Positions 49,867 through 60,560 of a stretch of DNA of 64,000 nucleotides are shown here, piece by piece. The translations under genes and the position numbers were made by a program. The notes beneath the pieces are model-generated. The model did no database searches, was not told the DNA's origin, and worked only from the letters and a program-made list of their open reading frames with translations. Location of the stretch: NCBI GenBank assembly GCA_002897115.2, contig BCIH01000002.1:635789-699788 (forward strand). The letters run 5' to 3'. The DNA is from Prototheca cutis. Its lineage: Eukaryota; Chlorophyta; Trebouxiophyceae; Chlorellales; Chlorellaceae. The stretch's first letter is position 1. Every line of letters begins with the position of its first letter.

Positions 49867-51935
49867 TCACGCAAGTGTGCTCAGTGCTTTTGCCAGGACA
49901 AGTGCTGCAATGATGGCCAGCAACGCGAGTGCCAACAGAGCACGGCCACGGGCCCCTTGAGTTTGTCGCATTTGTGGGTGATGTTCCAGGAACCAGTCCA
50001 GCGCGCCGCACTTTACCAGGTCGCTTGGGACGGGGTCGTATCCGAGATCAGCACGGGCCTTGTCCATCTTGAAATAGTGCGTCACGGCTGCGTTGCCAGT
50101 GTGTGGGTGATGAAGCTGTGGGTGATTGGCAAGCAGCTTGGCCCAAGTGGTGTGAAATCAGGGCACTATGGACGGTCACCTTCATTCTCGTCGAATCCAA
50201 TGGATCCCTTTTAGAGACCCCAATGGAGCCGGCATGCCAATAAGCAGTCCAAAACCCCACTGTTNCATGAGACTCACCAATCTTGTTCACTTCGCAACGG
50301 AGCAGGTAGGGTTCAAAGTCCCACCACCGGTGCACCGCGTGCCAGACCACCTCTGTCAGCCAGGCAAGCCCGTAAATCAGGCAGACAGGGAGCCGGGGCT
50401 TGGCAGGTGGCAGACCACCCAGCCCCACCACAAACGGTGCCAGAAACTCAAACATGTTCACGGGCGCATCGTCTGCATGTGTCGTGTGGGCTTGAGGGGG
50501 AGGGCTTGGGTTGAGGGCAGGCGCACGCACAAGCCCCGCATGCCTAGACACCACCCGGACAGCGCGAGAAAAAAATTGGATCTCTTCCACGCAATACCCT
50601 TGCCAATCAGCACAGACCAGAGATGCAGTATGCCTGGCCAGCGGGTTTGCCTCCCCCGGGCCTGTCCATGGCTTGCAGCGCCAGCATGTGTGCATCCACG
50701 AGGTTGTCAACCTGTGAGATGTGGTTTGTGGCTTTAGGAACAGACGCATTTCATGTCGTCAAATGACAATACACCCGCCACACTGAAGGAACCTAATGAC
50801 TGCCTCCCGACGTACATGTACCATGTCGACGAGGCTGTCTGGGCTGCCAAACGCGTACCAGGGCCATCCCATGCGAGCGGCAGCTGCGGCTCGGGCCAGG
50901 TGGCGTTGCTCCCCGGCGCCGTAAATTCCGGCAGGGCGCAGCGCCGTGCAGTGCAGCATGCCACCGCCGGGCAGCGGGGTGCCGTTTGCGAGGACGACGG
51001 CCTGCTCTGCCACAGCCTTGCTTCGTGAATACGCATCGCAGTGGCGCGAGAGGGGAAAGTAGGGAATACCCTCGTCGCCAGCCACGATCGATTCGCCACC
51101 AAACACCACATTGTACGTCGATGTGTAGAGGAGCAGTTTAACGTCGCAGTCGATGCACGCCCGGATCACTGCCTCCGTCCCTGCAGAGCTTGTTTTATTT
51201 CGGTGTTTGCGTTTGTTTTTGTTTGTTTGGGAAGGGATGAGGCCATCAAGACCTCAAAATGTGGATGGAACCCATGAGACGGAGGGAAGCGTTCCTCAAC
51301 GCTCCATGTGGATCTCATCTTGGAGAAGCACGGCCTGCGGCCGGGTTGGGCCTCCCTTGCCAGGAACACAAACCACACACTCATAATCCTCAGGTCCATC
51401 CCGAGCACGGTGGAGAGACCACAGCCCATGAAACATACCCGCTCCCACTCCACCCCACCTCGGACGTTGATGTCGTGAACAAGCTGGGTCTGAAGTTGGG
51501 CCTTCTTGCTCATGCCGTACGACGCCGTGTGGAAGACCGCCCGAGCACCGTCAAATGCATTTCGCAGGGTTTCAACGTTCCTGACGTCCCCGCTGACCTC
51601 CTCGGCCTCGCTGGAGTGATCAAAGCTCACATCCAGGGCCACCACCGAGTAACCGGCATCGACCAGGCGCTGTGCCAGCCTGAAGCAATTCGGGCTCAAT
51701 GGGCGGCAAGGAGACAACAGTCAGTTTGGGTTGATGCTCATCAGCAAACACTAGGAAGCTCTTGAAACGCCGTAAAACGCGGGATGCGTGGATCTGTCCT
51801 TCTCCTCGACGATCATGGCCCTGCCCAACCTCTTACCCCCACCACAGGGCTACTCCCCCACTCTCACTTTGCGCCAAAATAGCCACCTCCGCCCGTCACC
51901 ACAACTTTGGGAGCCGTATCCTTGCATCCAGTCAT
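49867..51935 (-). CDS. SDR42E-like 3-beta-hydroxysteroid dehydrogenase-type protein
   Basis: Six exons: 51935-51868, 51679-51459, 51180-50816, 50711-50618, 50472-50278 and 50087-49867, giving 387 residues (SDR42E1 about 393). Exon 1 encodes the start and nucleotide loop VVVTGGGGYFGA. Then come SGDVRN, FHTASYGMS, YTSTYNVVFGG, the catalytic Tyr-Lys YSRSK, LRPAGIYGAGEQRHL, SLVDMVHVDNLVDAH and THYFKMDKARADLGY. The last exon ends in a hydrophobic helix (LLALALLAIIAALVLAKAL), a C-terminal membrane anchor. The family belongs to the extended SDRs with 3-beta-HSD/sterol-4-alpha-carboxylate dehydrogenase; the true substrate is unknown, but sterol or lipid metabolism at the ER is likely. An N at 50265 is in an intron. 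Confidence 0.92.
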
Positions 51936-52126
51936 CCCCTATTATCATGCAAGTCGTCAACTGGATGGAGGTATGGATGGGTGGACGAACGAGTCGAGGA
52001 GTGGAGTGGCGAGCCTTTAACCCGGCGGGGCCTCCCGTCGCGGCAGCCCATGTCGGGGATCAAAATTGCGTCGGTGCGGGCGACCCTTGATTGCCCAGCA
52101 CGCACCTCTAGCGCGACGCTCCTTCA

Positions 52127-55100
52127 TGCGACCCTCATCCGAATTGCGCAAAGGTAGAAAATTATCAATCGGAGACATTGATGGAGGTCTTTCGCAAGGA
52201 GTGGCCATGAATCGGACGTGAGGTGGCCCCTGCCCTCCCGTGCCAAACAGCCAGCGAGCGCAGGATGCTGTCGGTCCGATCGGAGGTCATAGAGTTTGGC
52301 TCCCTGCCCACGGCGCCATGGATGTCCCAGTTGGGAACTCTGGAGCTGCTGCAGGGCAGGATGCGGCAGCTGCTCGATCTGTCCCACCAGGCGGACGACA
52401 TGCAAGGTGCGTGGTCCACCAGCTCGGGCTTGCGCGGCGATGCGAGCGTAGGCCAGTCGGTGAGCGCCAACTCCATATCCTCTGCAGGTTTTCTGACGCT
52501 TCCCGCCCTTGCATCTGGCCTGGGCATCACAGTCAACCATGCAAAGGTGAGCGCTCAGATCGCGGCAGGGTGGCCGGATGGATGCGCCGCAGGTGATGTG
52601 CCAGACTTGGGTGATCTGGATCGCCTGCGCCACTGGAAGGAGAACTCTTTCATGCAGATTTTTATGGTGCTGCTGGGCGGTCTGGTCGATAGCGCCGAAC
52701 GAATAAGAGTGAACCCAGGTGCGGGTGTGCGAGTGGCTGTATGAGTGCGGTAGGCGGGCGATCGCTTCTCATGTCGGTGCCCGGAGGAGGTGCCAGTGGG
52801 CTTTGCTGTTTCCAATGTGGAGGTCATCACACCCCCACAACTCACAGAGACGGATGAGGTGGAGGCGGTGGAGGTGACGGCAGCGAACCTGTACCTTGTT
52901 GCGGCGTTTTACCTTCGGACCGCGGCCAAGGCCGAGACGGCGGATGTGTGGCCTGCGGAGGTGCTGTCTGGGCAGCACGAACCGTCCAGCCCGATGCGGT
53001 TGACATCCCGGGCCTGGGGCCGCGACCAGCAGGCCCAGCACCGCGCGCACCTGCCCAGCGTGCGGCAACTGCTAGCGGATCACCTGGCCATGCAGGAGGC
53101 TTTGAACAAGGGGTTTAGCGCCTTTGTGTGCTCGCACCTCCGACTCCTGCTGCGCGCGGTGGGCGTCGGTGCGGTTGGTGGTGCTCAGAGTGCTGCTGAC
53201 TCAGCGTCACCNACCGACGACATCACATTTGACGAGCTGCCGGTCACCGCGGCGCAGTTGGACGCGCTGAGCTTCCTCATTGGCCCCGTGCCGGCCGAGC
53301 CCGCAGACATGTGGGACGCGCCACCTTCGCCTTCAGCCAGCCAGCCCATGGACATGACGCAGGCCGCAGAGCCCCTCATCCCAGGTTTGCTGGCTGCTGG
53401 TGGTGGTCAGTAGATGTGTCATTGGTTTGATGGGCTGTGTTGGATGGTGCGGTGTGTTGGGGCCAAGTGAGGGAGCTCAGCCTTCAGCATGTCCTACTGC
53501 GCCCCCCCCCCCCAAAAAAAAACCCAACCCCAACCCCAAAACAAAGCAAACAAAAAACAACGGCATGCAGAACATTCTCGACGGTTGTCGGAGGAGAGTC
53601 CNTTCTTTGGGGCATCAGCGGGCCTGCCCCGGGCAGGCGACGTGTCTGTCTGGCTGTCTGGCATGCTGGGCGGCGAGGAGTATGCAGCCAGTGGCAGCGC
53701 TGGTGGCATGGGTGGCTCGGGGCTGGGGGGTTCCCCGCCGCGCACATCGGCCTTCAACCAGTTGGTGGGCCTGGCGGCGCCGTCAGACCTGCAGTCCCTG
53801 CACAAGGCGACAGTGGTTCGGGGCGAAGACGATTTCCCCGGCGGCGTGGCCCGCGTGCTGGACTGCCACGACTGCATCGTGTACCTGCTGGCCCCCCTGC
53901 GCGGCGCGCTCATCTCGTGTTGCACCGACTGCCTGGTGGTGGTGGGCGCTGCGGCGGCCGCGGTGCGCGTGGAGCGTTGCGAGCGCGTGCAGGTGATTGC
54001 CGCGGCGCGGTCGGCCGTCGTGCACACCTGCCACGACTGCATCCTCAACCTTGCCGTCGCCCGATCGCCGCTGCTGGTCGGTGACAACCGGTTCGTCCAG
54101 CTAGCCCCCTACAATGCCGGGTACGAGTGTCTCGAGGCCCACGCGCGCACCGCGGGCCTGCCGCCGGGCCGCTCACGCTGGGCCGCGCCGCTGGCCCTCC
54201 TGCCGGAGCATGCCAGCCGCGGCGGCGCGAGCGGCAACGGCGCCGGGTCGGAGGGCGCGGGACCCATGGCCGTCGACGCCGCGCCAGGGACCTCCGTGCA
54301 GTCCGTCCCGGGTTCACAGGTCAGCAGCGGCAGCAGCGGCAGTGCCGTCCCGGGGGGGGCGGGGGCCGCGACGCCTGCCCTGCCTGGTGGACCCAGCATG
54401 GTGTCCCTCCTGCCCCCAGGCAAGCTCGTGCCCTTCATCATTCCCTTCCGTGGCGCCACGGGCTCTCTGGCTGGTGGCCCCCCCAGCGGCCAGGCATCCA
54501 GGTAAAATTTTTCAATTCTTTTTTTCCAGTTGGGGGCCGGTTGGCAGTGGTATGCATCCCTGCATGTGGTGTCGGTGGGTGTGATGGTCCTGGTGGGGCA
54601 TGCTGGCCAAGCTGTCTGCGTCAGATCTCAACCGTGCAATCGCTTCATCCCAGCATCCGTGCTCCGCGAATGCCATTCCCCTTGCGAGAGCAGGTTCAGC
54701 ACAGACCCGCTGGCAGTGTTCCTTGATGCCGGCGAGTCGGGGGGCGTTGCGTTCCCGCCGTCACCCTGGCCGGTGCCCCAAGAGTACCAGGAGGCCTGGG
54801 AAGCCAAGATGACCTCTGCCGCTGACATCCGCGCCGCTGTCAAAGCGGTGCGCTCATTATTTCCTTTTGGAAGTTTGCTTTTGGGGGTTGAAAGTACAGG
54901 ACAGGCGAACAATAGGCGTCCATGCAGGCAGGCAGCGGCGGGCCGAGCGATGCCCCCAGCAAGCCCAGCCAGCCTGCTGGAGAGGCGCACGTGGAACCTG
55001 ATTGCGGGCCTGTTTGCTCAGTCACGATGCCGCTTGCAAGGCTGGCCCTCACCTTTAACCCCAACGCGCAGGCCGCACTGGACGAGGCCAAGCGGCGGGA

Positions 55101-55227
55101 CCTCATGGGTGCCATCCAGAGCGCGTTCAAGGAGTGGCTGCAGTCCACGGGGTCCATGCGCCACGTCTACGACATTGCCAGGACGGAGCGGGCGGAGGGG
55201 GGGTTGGGGAAGGGGTCCCCTGGATGA
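52127..55227 (+). CDS. TBCCD1: TBCC domain-containing protein 1
   Basis: Exons: probable short first exon 52127-52154, then 52251-52708, 52787-53384, 53571-54501, 54694-54847 and 54928-55227, about 820 residues. The TBCC/CAP-like beta-helix is in exon 4: VLDCHDCIVYLLAPLRGALI, ERCERVQVIAAAR, HDCILNLAVARSPLLVGDNR, QLAPYNAGYECLEAHARTAG. The C-terminal AIQSAFKEWLQSTGSMRHVY matches the family end (FKDWLYASGNIRQLY). The N-terminal part (SEVIEFGSLPT) aligns with plant TBCCD1. In Chlamydomonas (ASQ2) and animals the protein positions centrioles/basal bodies and the Golgi. The first exon is inferred from phase only; ATG 52264 is the alternative start. Exon 6 acceptor is chosen by phase. Confidence 0.88.
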
Positions 55228-55535
55228 TCAAGTGCGGGCGGGGCCTCAGCTGCCCACACCCTATCCCGTCCCGGGGGGATCTCCAATCCCGTGTCGGGAA
55301 CCGGGCCTGATCCCCGCGGCGATGCTGGAAACTGCATCACCTTGGGCGTAAGCCGTGGGCTCAAACCACGCCCAGCACATGTAATGATAGCTCGGCACAT
55401 CGCGCTGGGGGATATCTGGCAGCGGTCACCACAGCGTGTGCAGGCAGAAGAACCTAAGGGCCAGACGCACGGGACCTGTCCACGGTCGTGCGCATGAGCT
55501 GCTAAGACCAGCGCCAACGCTGGACTGCCATCATC
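55228..55535. other. Intergenic region TBCCD1 - C2/LNS2 gene
   Basis: 308 GC-rich bases with short palindromic fragments (CCCGTCCCGGGG, ACCGGGCCTG). No tRNA or gene could be supported. Confidence 0.4.
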
Positions 55536-58500
55536 ATGGGAAACGATGTCTCCAAATTGAGCAGGCTGTCGGCGAAGAGCAGCAAGCGGCAGGGGCCGGC
55601 GCACACTTCCTCCAGACCCGGGCTCGAACAGGCCTCTTCCATCAGGTCGGAGGCTTCCGAGCCTTCGCCGCAGGATGATCCCAGCCTCATTAGCATCAAG
55701 CTCAACGACACTTCGACGCATCTCAAGCTGAAGCGCACAGCATCCGGCAGGATCGAGCTGCGACTGCCNGGCGACACGGGGGGCGGGGTAAGCTGGAGGG
55801 CGGGGTGGTGGTGGGTGGTGGGCTAATGGCAAGCCGGCAACTGGGACCCGCCGGGACGAGGTCCTTGGCTCGCATGAACCTGGGATTTTAGTGGTCTTGT
55901 GATGCGCATGACGTGAGATTGATGCACTATGGACGTGGACTCGAACCTGTGTGAGGTCTGATGTCCCTGACCCCTTCTGCCGACCCTTCAGGGTGGGGAG
56001 GTGTCGGAGCAGGACCTGAAGAGCATCCGGCTCTTGGAGGAGGTGGGACTGGGCCTGGAATTTTCGCCCGGCGATGCTTTCATCGGCCAGCTCAAGCTGC
56101 AGATCCTGGAAGCGGTGGACATCAAGGCCACCGGTGCGTTGATAAAGTCTTGTTGAGGCTGCACCTCATACTGCATGCCGGCCTTGGACAAACGAGGGAA
56201 AACGACCGTGACGCGTGCCCCCCACCCCCCCACACACACAACTCCCACACACACCCCTGTGCCGCAGTCCCCAGCGGCGCCTATATCACGGCAGCGGACG
56301 AGCACGACAAGACCGAGCCGTGTGTGGCCAGCGTCGTGGAGGACGGGCGCATCGTGTGGGAAAACACNACACTGATCTTCTTTGTCCTCTTCAGTGACAG
56401 CGTCATCACGCTCGCCGTCAAGGCCCGCGGCACCGGCATGGCCGGCAGGCATGTGATCGGCCGGGTGAGTGCCGTTGTTGGTCTGACTTGGGAGTAGATT
56501 TCTTCGGGGCGAAATGTTATGATTGGGTTTGGAAGGGAAAGGGTCTTGTGCCGTAGCGTTGTCTGGTTGCGTTTATGGGATGCAGCGACCAACCCTTCTC
56601 CCCCTCCCTTCCCACCACCCAAACCCCAAATCCCACAGGCCTATCTGCCGGTGTCGATGCTGCAGCAGGGTGTGGATGATTTGGAGCTTGATCTGTTTGT
56701 CGGCGGCGGCGGCAACGGGCGGCAGCAGTACAGCGAGCGCGCGTCTGGGCGGCTGCGCATGCGTGCCGACTACACCTGGCTCAGGGGGACGCGGGATGAC
56801 GGCACGTACACGCGTGTCAACAGACTGGTTCTCCATCGCGCGGCGAGGGTCACGCGCTCGGGCGCACCTCGTGCGGCGCTGGAACTGGTCAGCCAGGTCA
56901 ACCACGCGCTTTTGAGTCATGACAACGTCTGGGCGGTGCTCGACGAGCACGGTGGCCTGGAGGCTGTCGGGGGGGAGGGTGGAGGAGGAGCGGATGTTGG
57001 TGGCCCGCTGCCGCAGACCGGCTCTGATGTTGCCGGTCTGGAAGAGGAGGAGTTGTCGGCCAGCGGCACCGCTAGCGGACCTCCCAGCTCCCCCTCTGCG
57101 ACTGCTGCTACGACCATGACGGGGCGGTCGCCCGTGCCGTCGCGGCTATCGGCGTCTCACAAGCGCGCCGGCTCGGCGGATACAGAGTCGGTGGTGAGCT
57201 TTGGCATGGCGGCCGAGCAGCTGCCGCAGAGCGTGCAGGATCTGGTGAGCGCTGCGCCCGTGGTGCCGGCGGCCTCGCACGCCGCACAGCTGCAGAACCG
57301 CATGGACGCGGCTGCGGAGGAATATTCCTCGGGTGCCTCGGCCCACGCTGCAGCCGCCCTGATGGAGTGCCTGGCCATCAAGGTACCATTTCTTGNTCGT
57401 GTTTAGAAAGACGTGATTGGGAGGGCCCCGCTGGGACGCTGTGAACCGACCAACCGGCCATTCAAGATCACTTCCAACCAACCCGCTTGCTTCTTCCAGG
57501 ACGATGAGAGCGGGGACGTGCAGGTCCTCAAGCGCAGCTTGATGCTGGTGCTGTGCCCTGTCCTGGAGCGGCTCGAGACACTGGAGCGTCAGACACAGGT
57601 GCTAGCTCAGACCATGCAGCGCAACATGGCCATTGCCGATGCCGTGGCCGATGACCTGGATGGGGCCCCCGGCGACGAGGAAGGGCCTGAAGCCGCCACG
57701 GAGCACAGCCTCGCGCAGCGTAAGAGCTTGGCTCCGTAATTTCTTGTTCCTTTCTTTCCCTGGGATGGGGATTTGGAGGGCCGCCGGCACTGCCGCATTA
57801 ACTCTTGCTACACTGGAAAGGACCCTGCATTGTGCTGCCGGCCGTAGTGAAGTCGTCAGCCCGTGTTCAACAACAACCCCCCCCTCTCCCCTCCAAATCC
57901 CCAGGAGTTGGGAGTGTGAGCAACCGGCTTGCAACGGCGATTGGCATCCGTGCCGCCAACCCTGTGGAGCCGTTTATTTCCGGCAAGTTTGAGTATGGCG
58001 TGGGTCGCCCCGCCAAACGACGCACAGTCTTTTTGTTCTGTCGCAAGGGCCACTGGGCGGGGCACCCCGTGATGCCGCCATGCTTCCTGGGGACCCAGCG
58101 CACCAGCGGCGGCGGCCGGCTGCGNCCCGTGCCCGTCTCTCGGACCGTGGCGCACAGCCCCGGACACTATGAGTATGTGGGCCTGCTGCCCGACGACTAC
58201 TCGTACGCCAAGGGCAGCCTGTTCATGCTGCGCCCGGGGACAAAGGCTGTGGTGTTTGACATGGACGGCACCATCACCATCGGCGACAGCCAGGTCGTCA
58301 CCCAGTTCACGCTCGACGCACTGGGCGCCTCCACCGCCCTCAACTCGGTGCTCAGCCACAAGTACGACCTGCGGCCCCGGCGCAACGCGCTCCACGCCAT
58401 CCGCGCCTGGGCCGCCAAAGGGTACCAGCCCATCTACCTCTCGGGACGCCAGGTCTGCAGATCCTGGGGGTGTCCGTTCTCCTTTCCTTTTGTGGCNGGG

Positions 58501-60020
58501 GTTATTTCTTAGGGACTTTACTGTGTGCACCACGTGGAGGAAAGGTGGGGGGTGCATGCACGNGCAGAACCGAGGAGAGAGGACAAGAAGCGCGGGAAAA
58601 AGCCAGACTTCCATTCGAACCACGCCTCCTCGCTCACACACCCCAGGGTTCCTACTACAACCTGACGCTGGAGTGGTTGGTCCGACACCGGTACCCACCG
58701 GGCCCCATCCACCTCACACGCAGCCACTTGCCCACGCTGCCCGTGTACTTTTCGGTGGGCATGTTCAAAGTCCAGTGAGTGCTGTCGGGTTTGGATGCGG
58801 CCTGTTTTTGCGTGGCAGGAGGGGGGGTCTGCGAGCGATGGCCGCAGGGGTCCACGTCTCGCTGTTTTTTGGGAGGGGTGGTGGTTTGTGTGTGGGGGTG
58901 CTGGCGGGCGTCTGGTGGGTGTGATGCTGGCCCTTGTCCAGGCCAACTTCCTTGCTCTTGGAGCTCAGGCCCCCCCACCCTTGACCTGCCTTNCGTTCGC
59001 AGGTACCTGGAGGGTCTGCGTGCCAAGGGCATCGAGATTTACGCTGCGTATGGCAACACCATGACCGATGTCAAGGCGTACGAGGCCGCTGGCGTGCCAA
59101 AGGTGTGGGTTTGGGGCTGGAGAGGCAGGAGGCAAATGCCCACAGGATTGCTGGTCGCCGTGTGCCACATAGGAGGAAGGAGTAACGTTCACGTCACTTG
59201 CCGGGGGTATTTTAATGAATGCACTCAAACCTGGTCCCAGCACACACCCACATCGTTAGTATCTCGTCACAAATAATGTGCAGGAGCGGACGTACATGGT
59301 GGGTCCTTTCGGCGGCAAAGGCGGCACGGTCAAGGTGGACACCTGGACGCAGCACCTGCCTGAGATTCTGGAGCACCCTGACGCTGAAATCCCCATCCCC
59401 TACACCGAGCTCCTCATCACCGAGCTCCCAGGCTACGTGAAGTGCGTGGTGGTGGCAGTGGCTTGTGGGGNTCTGGGTCACTTTGTTCCCTTTTTTAGGG
59501 TTCTTGGGAATCGCAGGAGGAAAGGGAATCGCTTACGTCTTCTTCGGCCCCCTTCCACCTCACCTCCATTCCCGGCGTCCAACCCACGATCGCTCGCCTG
59601 CCCCCACCCGACAGGCGCAAGATGGTGCAGGACAAGGAGGGCCGGTTGCATGACCTATCGGCCGTCAGCACCATTAACCAGCGTACGCCCAGCGAGCAGC
59701 AGGCGCTGGACGAAAGCGACAAGTTCATGCCCAGCAGCACCGAGCTTTCCAGGTAGGTGGTGGGGGTTGCTGGGATGGACTTTTCATAGGTATTTTGTTT
59801 GGCCTCAAGGTCGGTCAGAGGGGCATGGAGCCGGTAGGTTGCCCGCAGTTGGCAAGCCATACCCGTATGCTGCACACACCCTCGCAAGAAAATCAAACCC
59901 CTGTTTCCATATGATTTTAACAGGATTGGTGCGGAGGACGACTCCGTGACCGACGTGTTTGNCGACACGGACGATGAATCAGAGGCGCCACAGACCCCTG
60001 TCGCTGCCGCCACTGTGTGA
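55536..60020 (+). CDS. C2-LNS2 protein with N-myristoylation motif, lipin-like HAD phosphatase domain
   Basis: Eleven exons: 55536-55787, 55992-56133, 56268-56464, 56639-57382, 57500-57719, 57905-58452, 58647-58774, 59003-59102, 59284-59441, 59615-59752 and 59924-60020, giving 907 residues, all in phase. The start MGNDVSKLS fits N-myristoylation (Gly2, Ser6). Residues about 85-230 look like a C2-type beta-sandwich. A disordered Ser/Ala-rich middle follows, then a lipin/Nir-type LNS2 domain: AVVFDMDGTITIGDSQV, IRAWAAKGYQPIYLSGRQ, GIEIYAAYGNTMTDVKAY and YMVGPFGGKGG. Lipins dephosphorylate phosphatidate; PITPNM/Nir LNS2 domains bind it but have lost catalysis. Here the DxDGT nucleophile motif is intact. 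No N-LIP domain is present, so it is not a canonical lipin. The tail is acidic. Ns fall at 55770, 56368, 57397, 58125 and later. Confidence 0.82.
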
Positions 60021-60374
60021 CGGCGCATCCGCTGTCGTCAGTTGCTGCTGCGTGNGGGCGCAACACACCACCATGAGCCATGGCCCGGGAGATGGACGGA
60101 TGACTCGTGGTCTACTGAATTTTTGTTGGGTCCAGCGTGCATAAGATGGCCGACCGTCCCCTTCAAACCCTGCCTGCGTACTCTAGGCGATATTGACATC
60201 TTGGAGCAAGAGCATGCCTGACTCTGCTTGAAACCTTTGTTGCTTTGGAATCGTTGTAAGGATGTGTCACCCGCGTGGGCCGTGCTGCCTCAACGTCCAG
60301 TCATCCACTCTTGTCTTGTATGGCAAGGCATTGGGAGCAGGGGGTTTGGGGGGGGGGGGGGGGGGGGGCGGCCC

Positions 60375-60441
<67 letters not shown>

Positions 60442-60560
60442 TGGCATCCTCCCCGAAGTGGGCACTCAGCAAGCGTCCCGGTTACATGACAGGGAGCTCT
60501 TCTTCAGCGTTGGCTGCAATGCGAATGGGCTTTACAAGACGCCCACAACTGGGAAGGGAA
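60021..60560. other. Convergent region with poly-G tracts
   Basis: 540 bases between the C2-LNS2 stop and the CSN2 stop. Two G runs (60348-60368 and 60377-60439) separated by CGGCCCCC. No gene recognised. Confidence 0.5.
60348..60439. repeat. Poly-G tracts (21 + 63)
   Basis: Two G homopolymers split by CGGCCCCC; only case in the window outside an intron or promoter. Confidence 0.97.

Noticed and set aside
55230..55500. Possible tRNA or structured RNA in GC-rich intergenic DNA
   Set aside because: Short palindromes but no cloverleaf, no anticodon arm and no B box.
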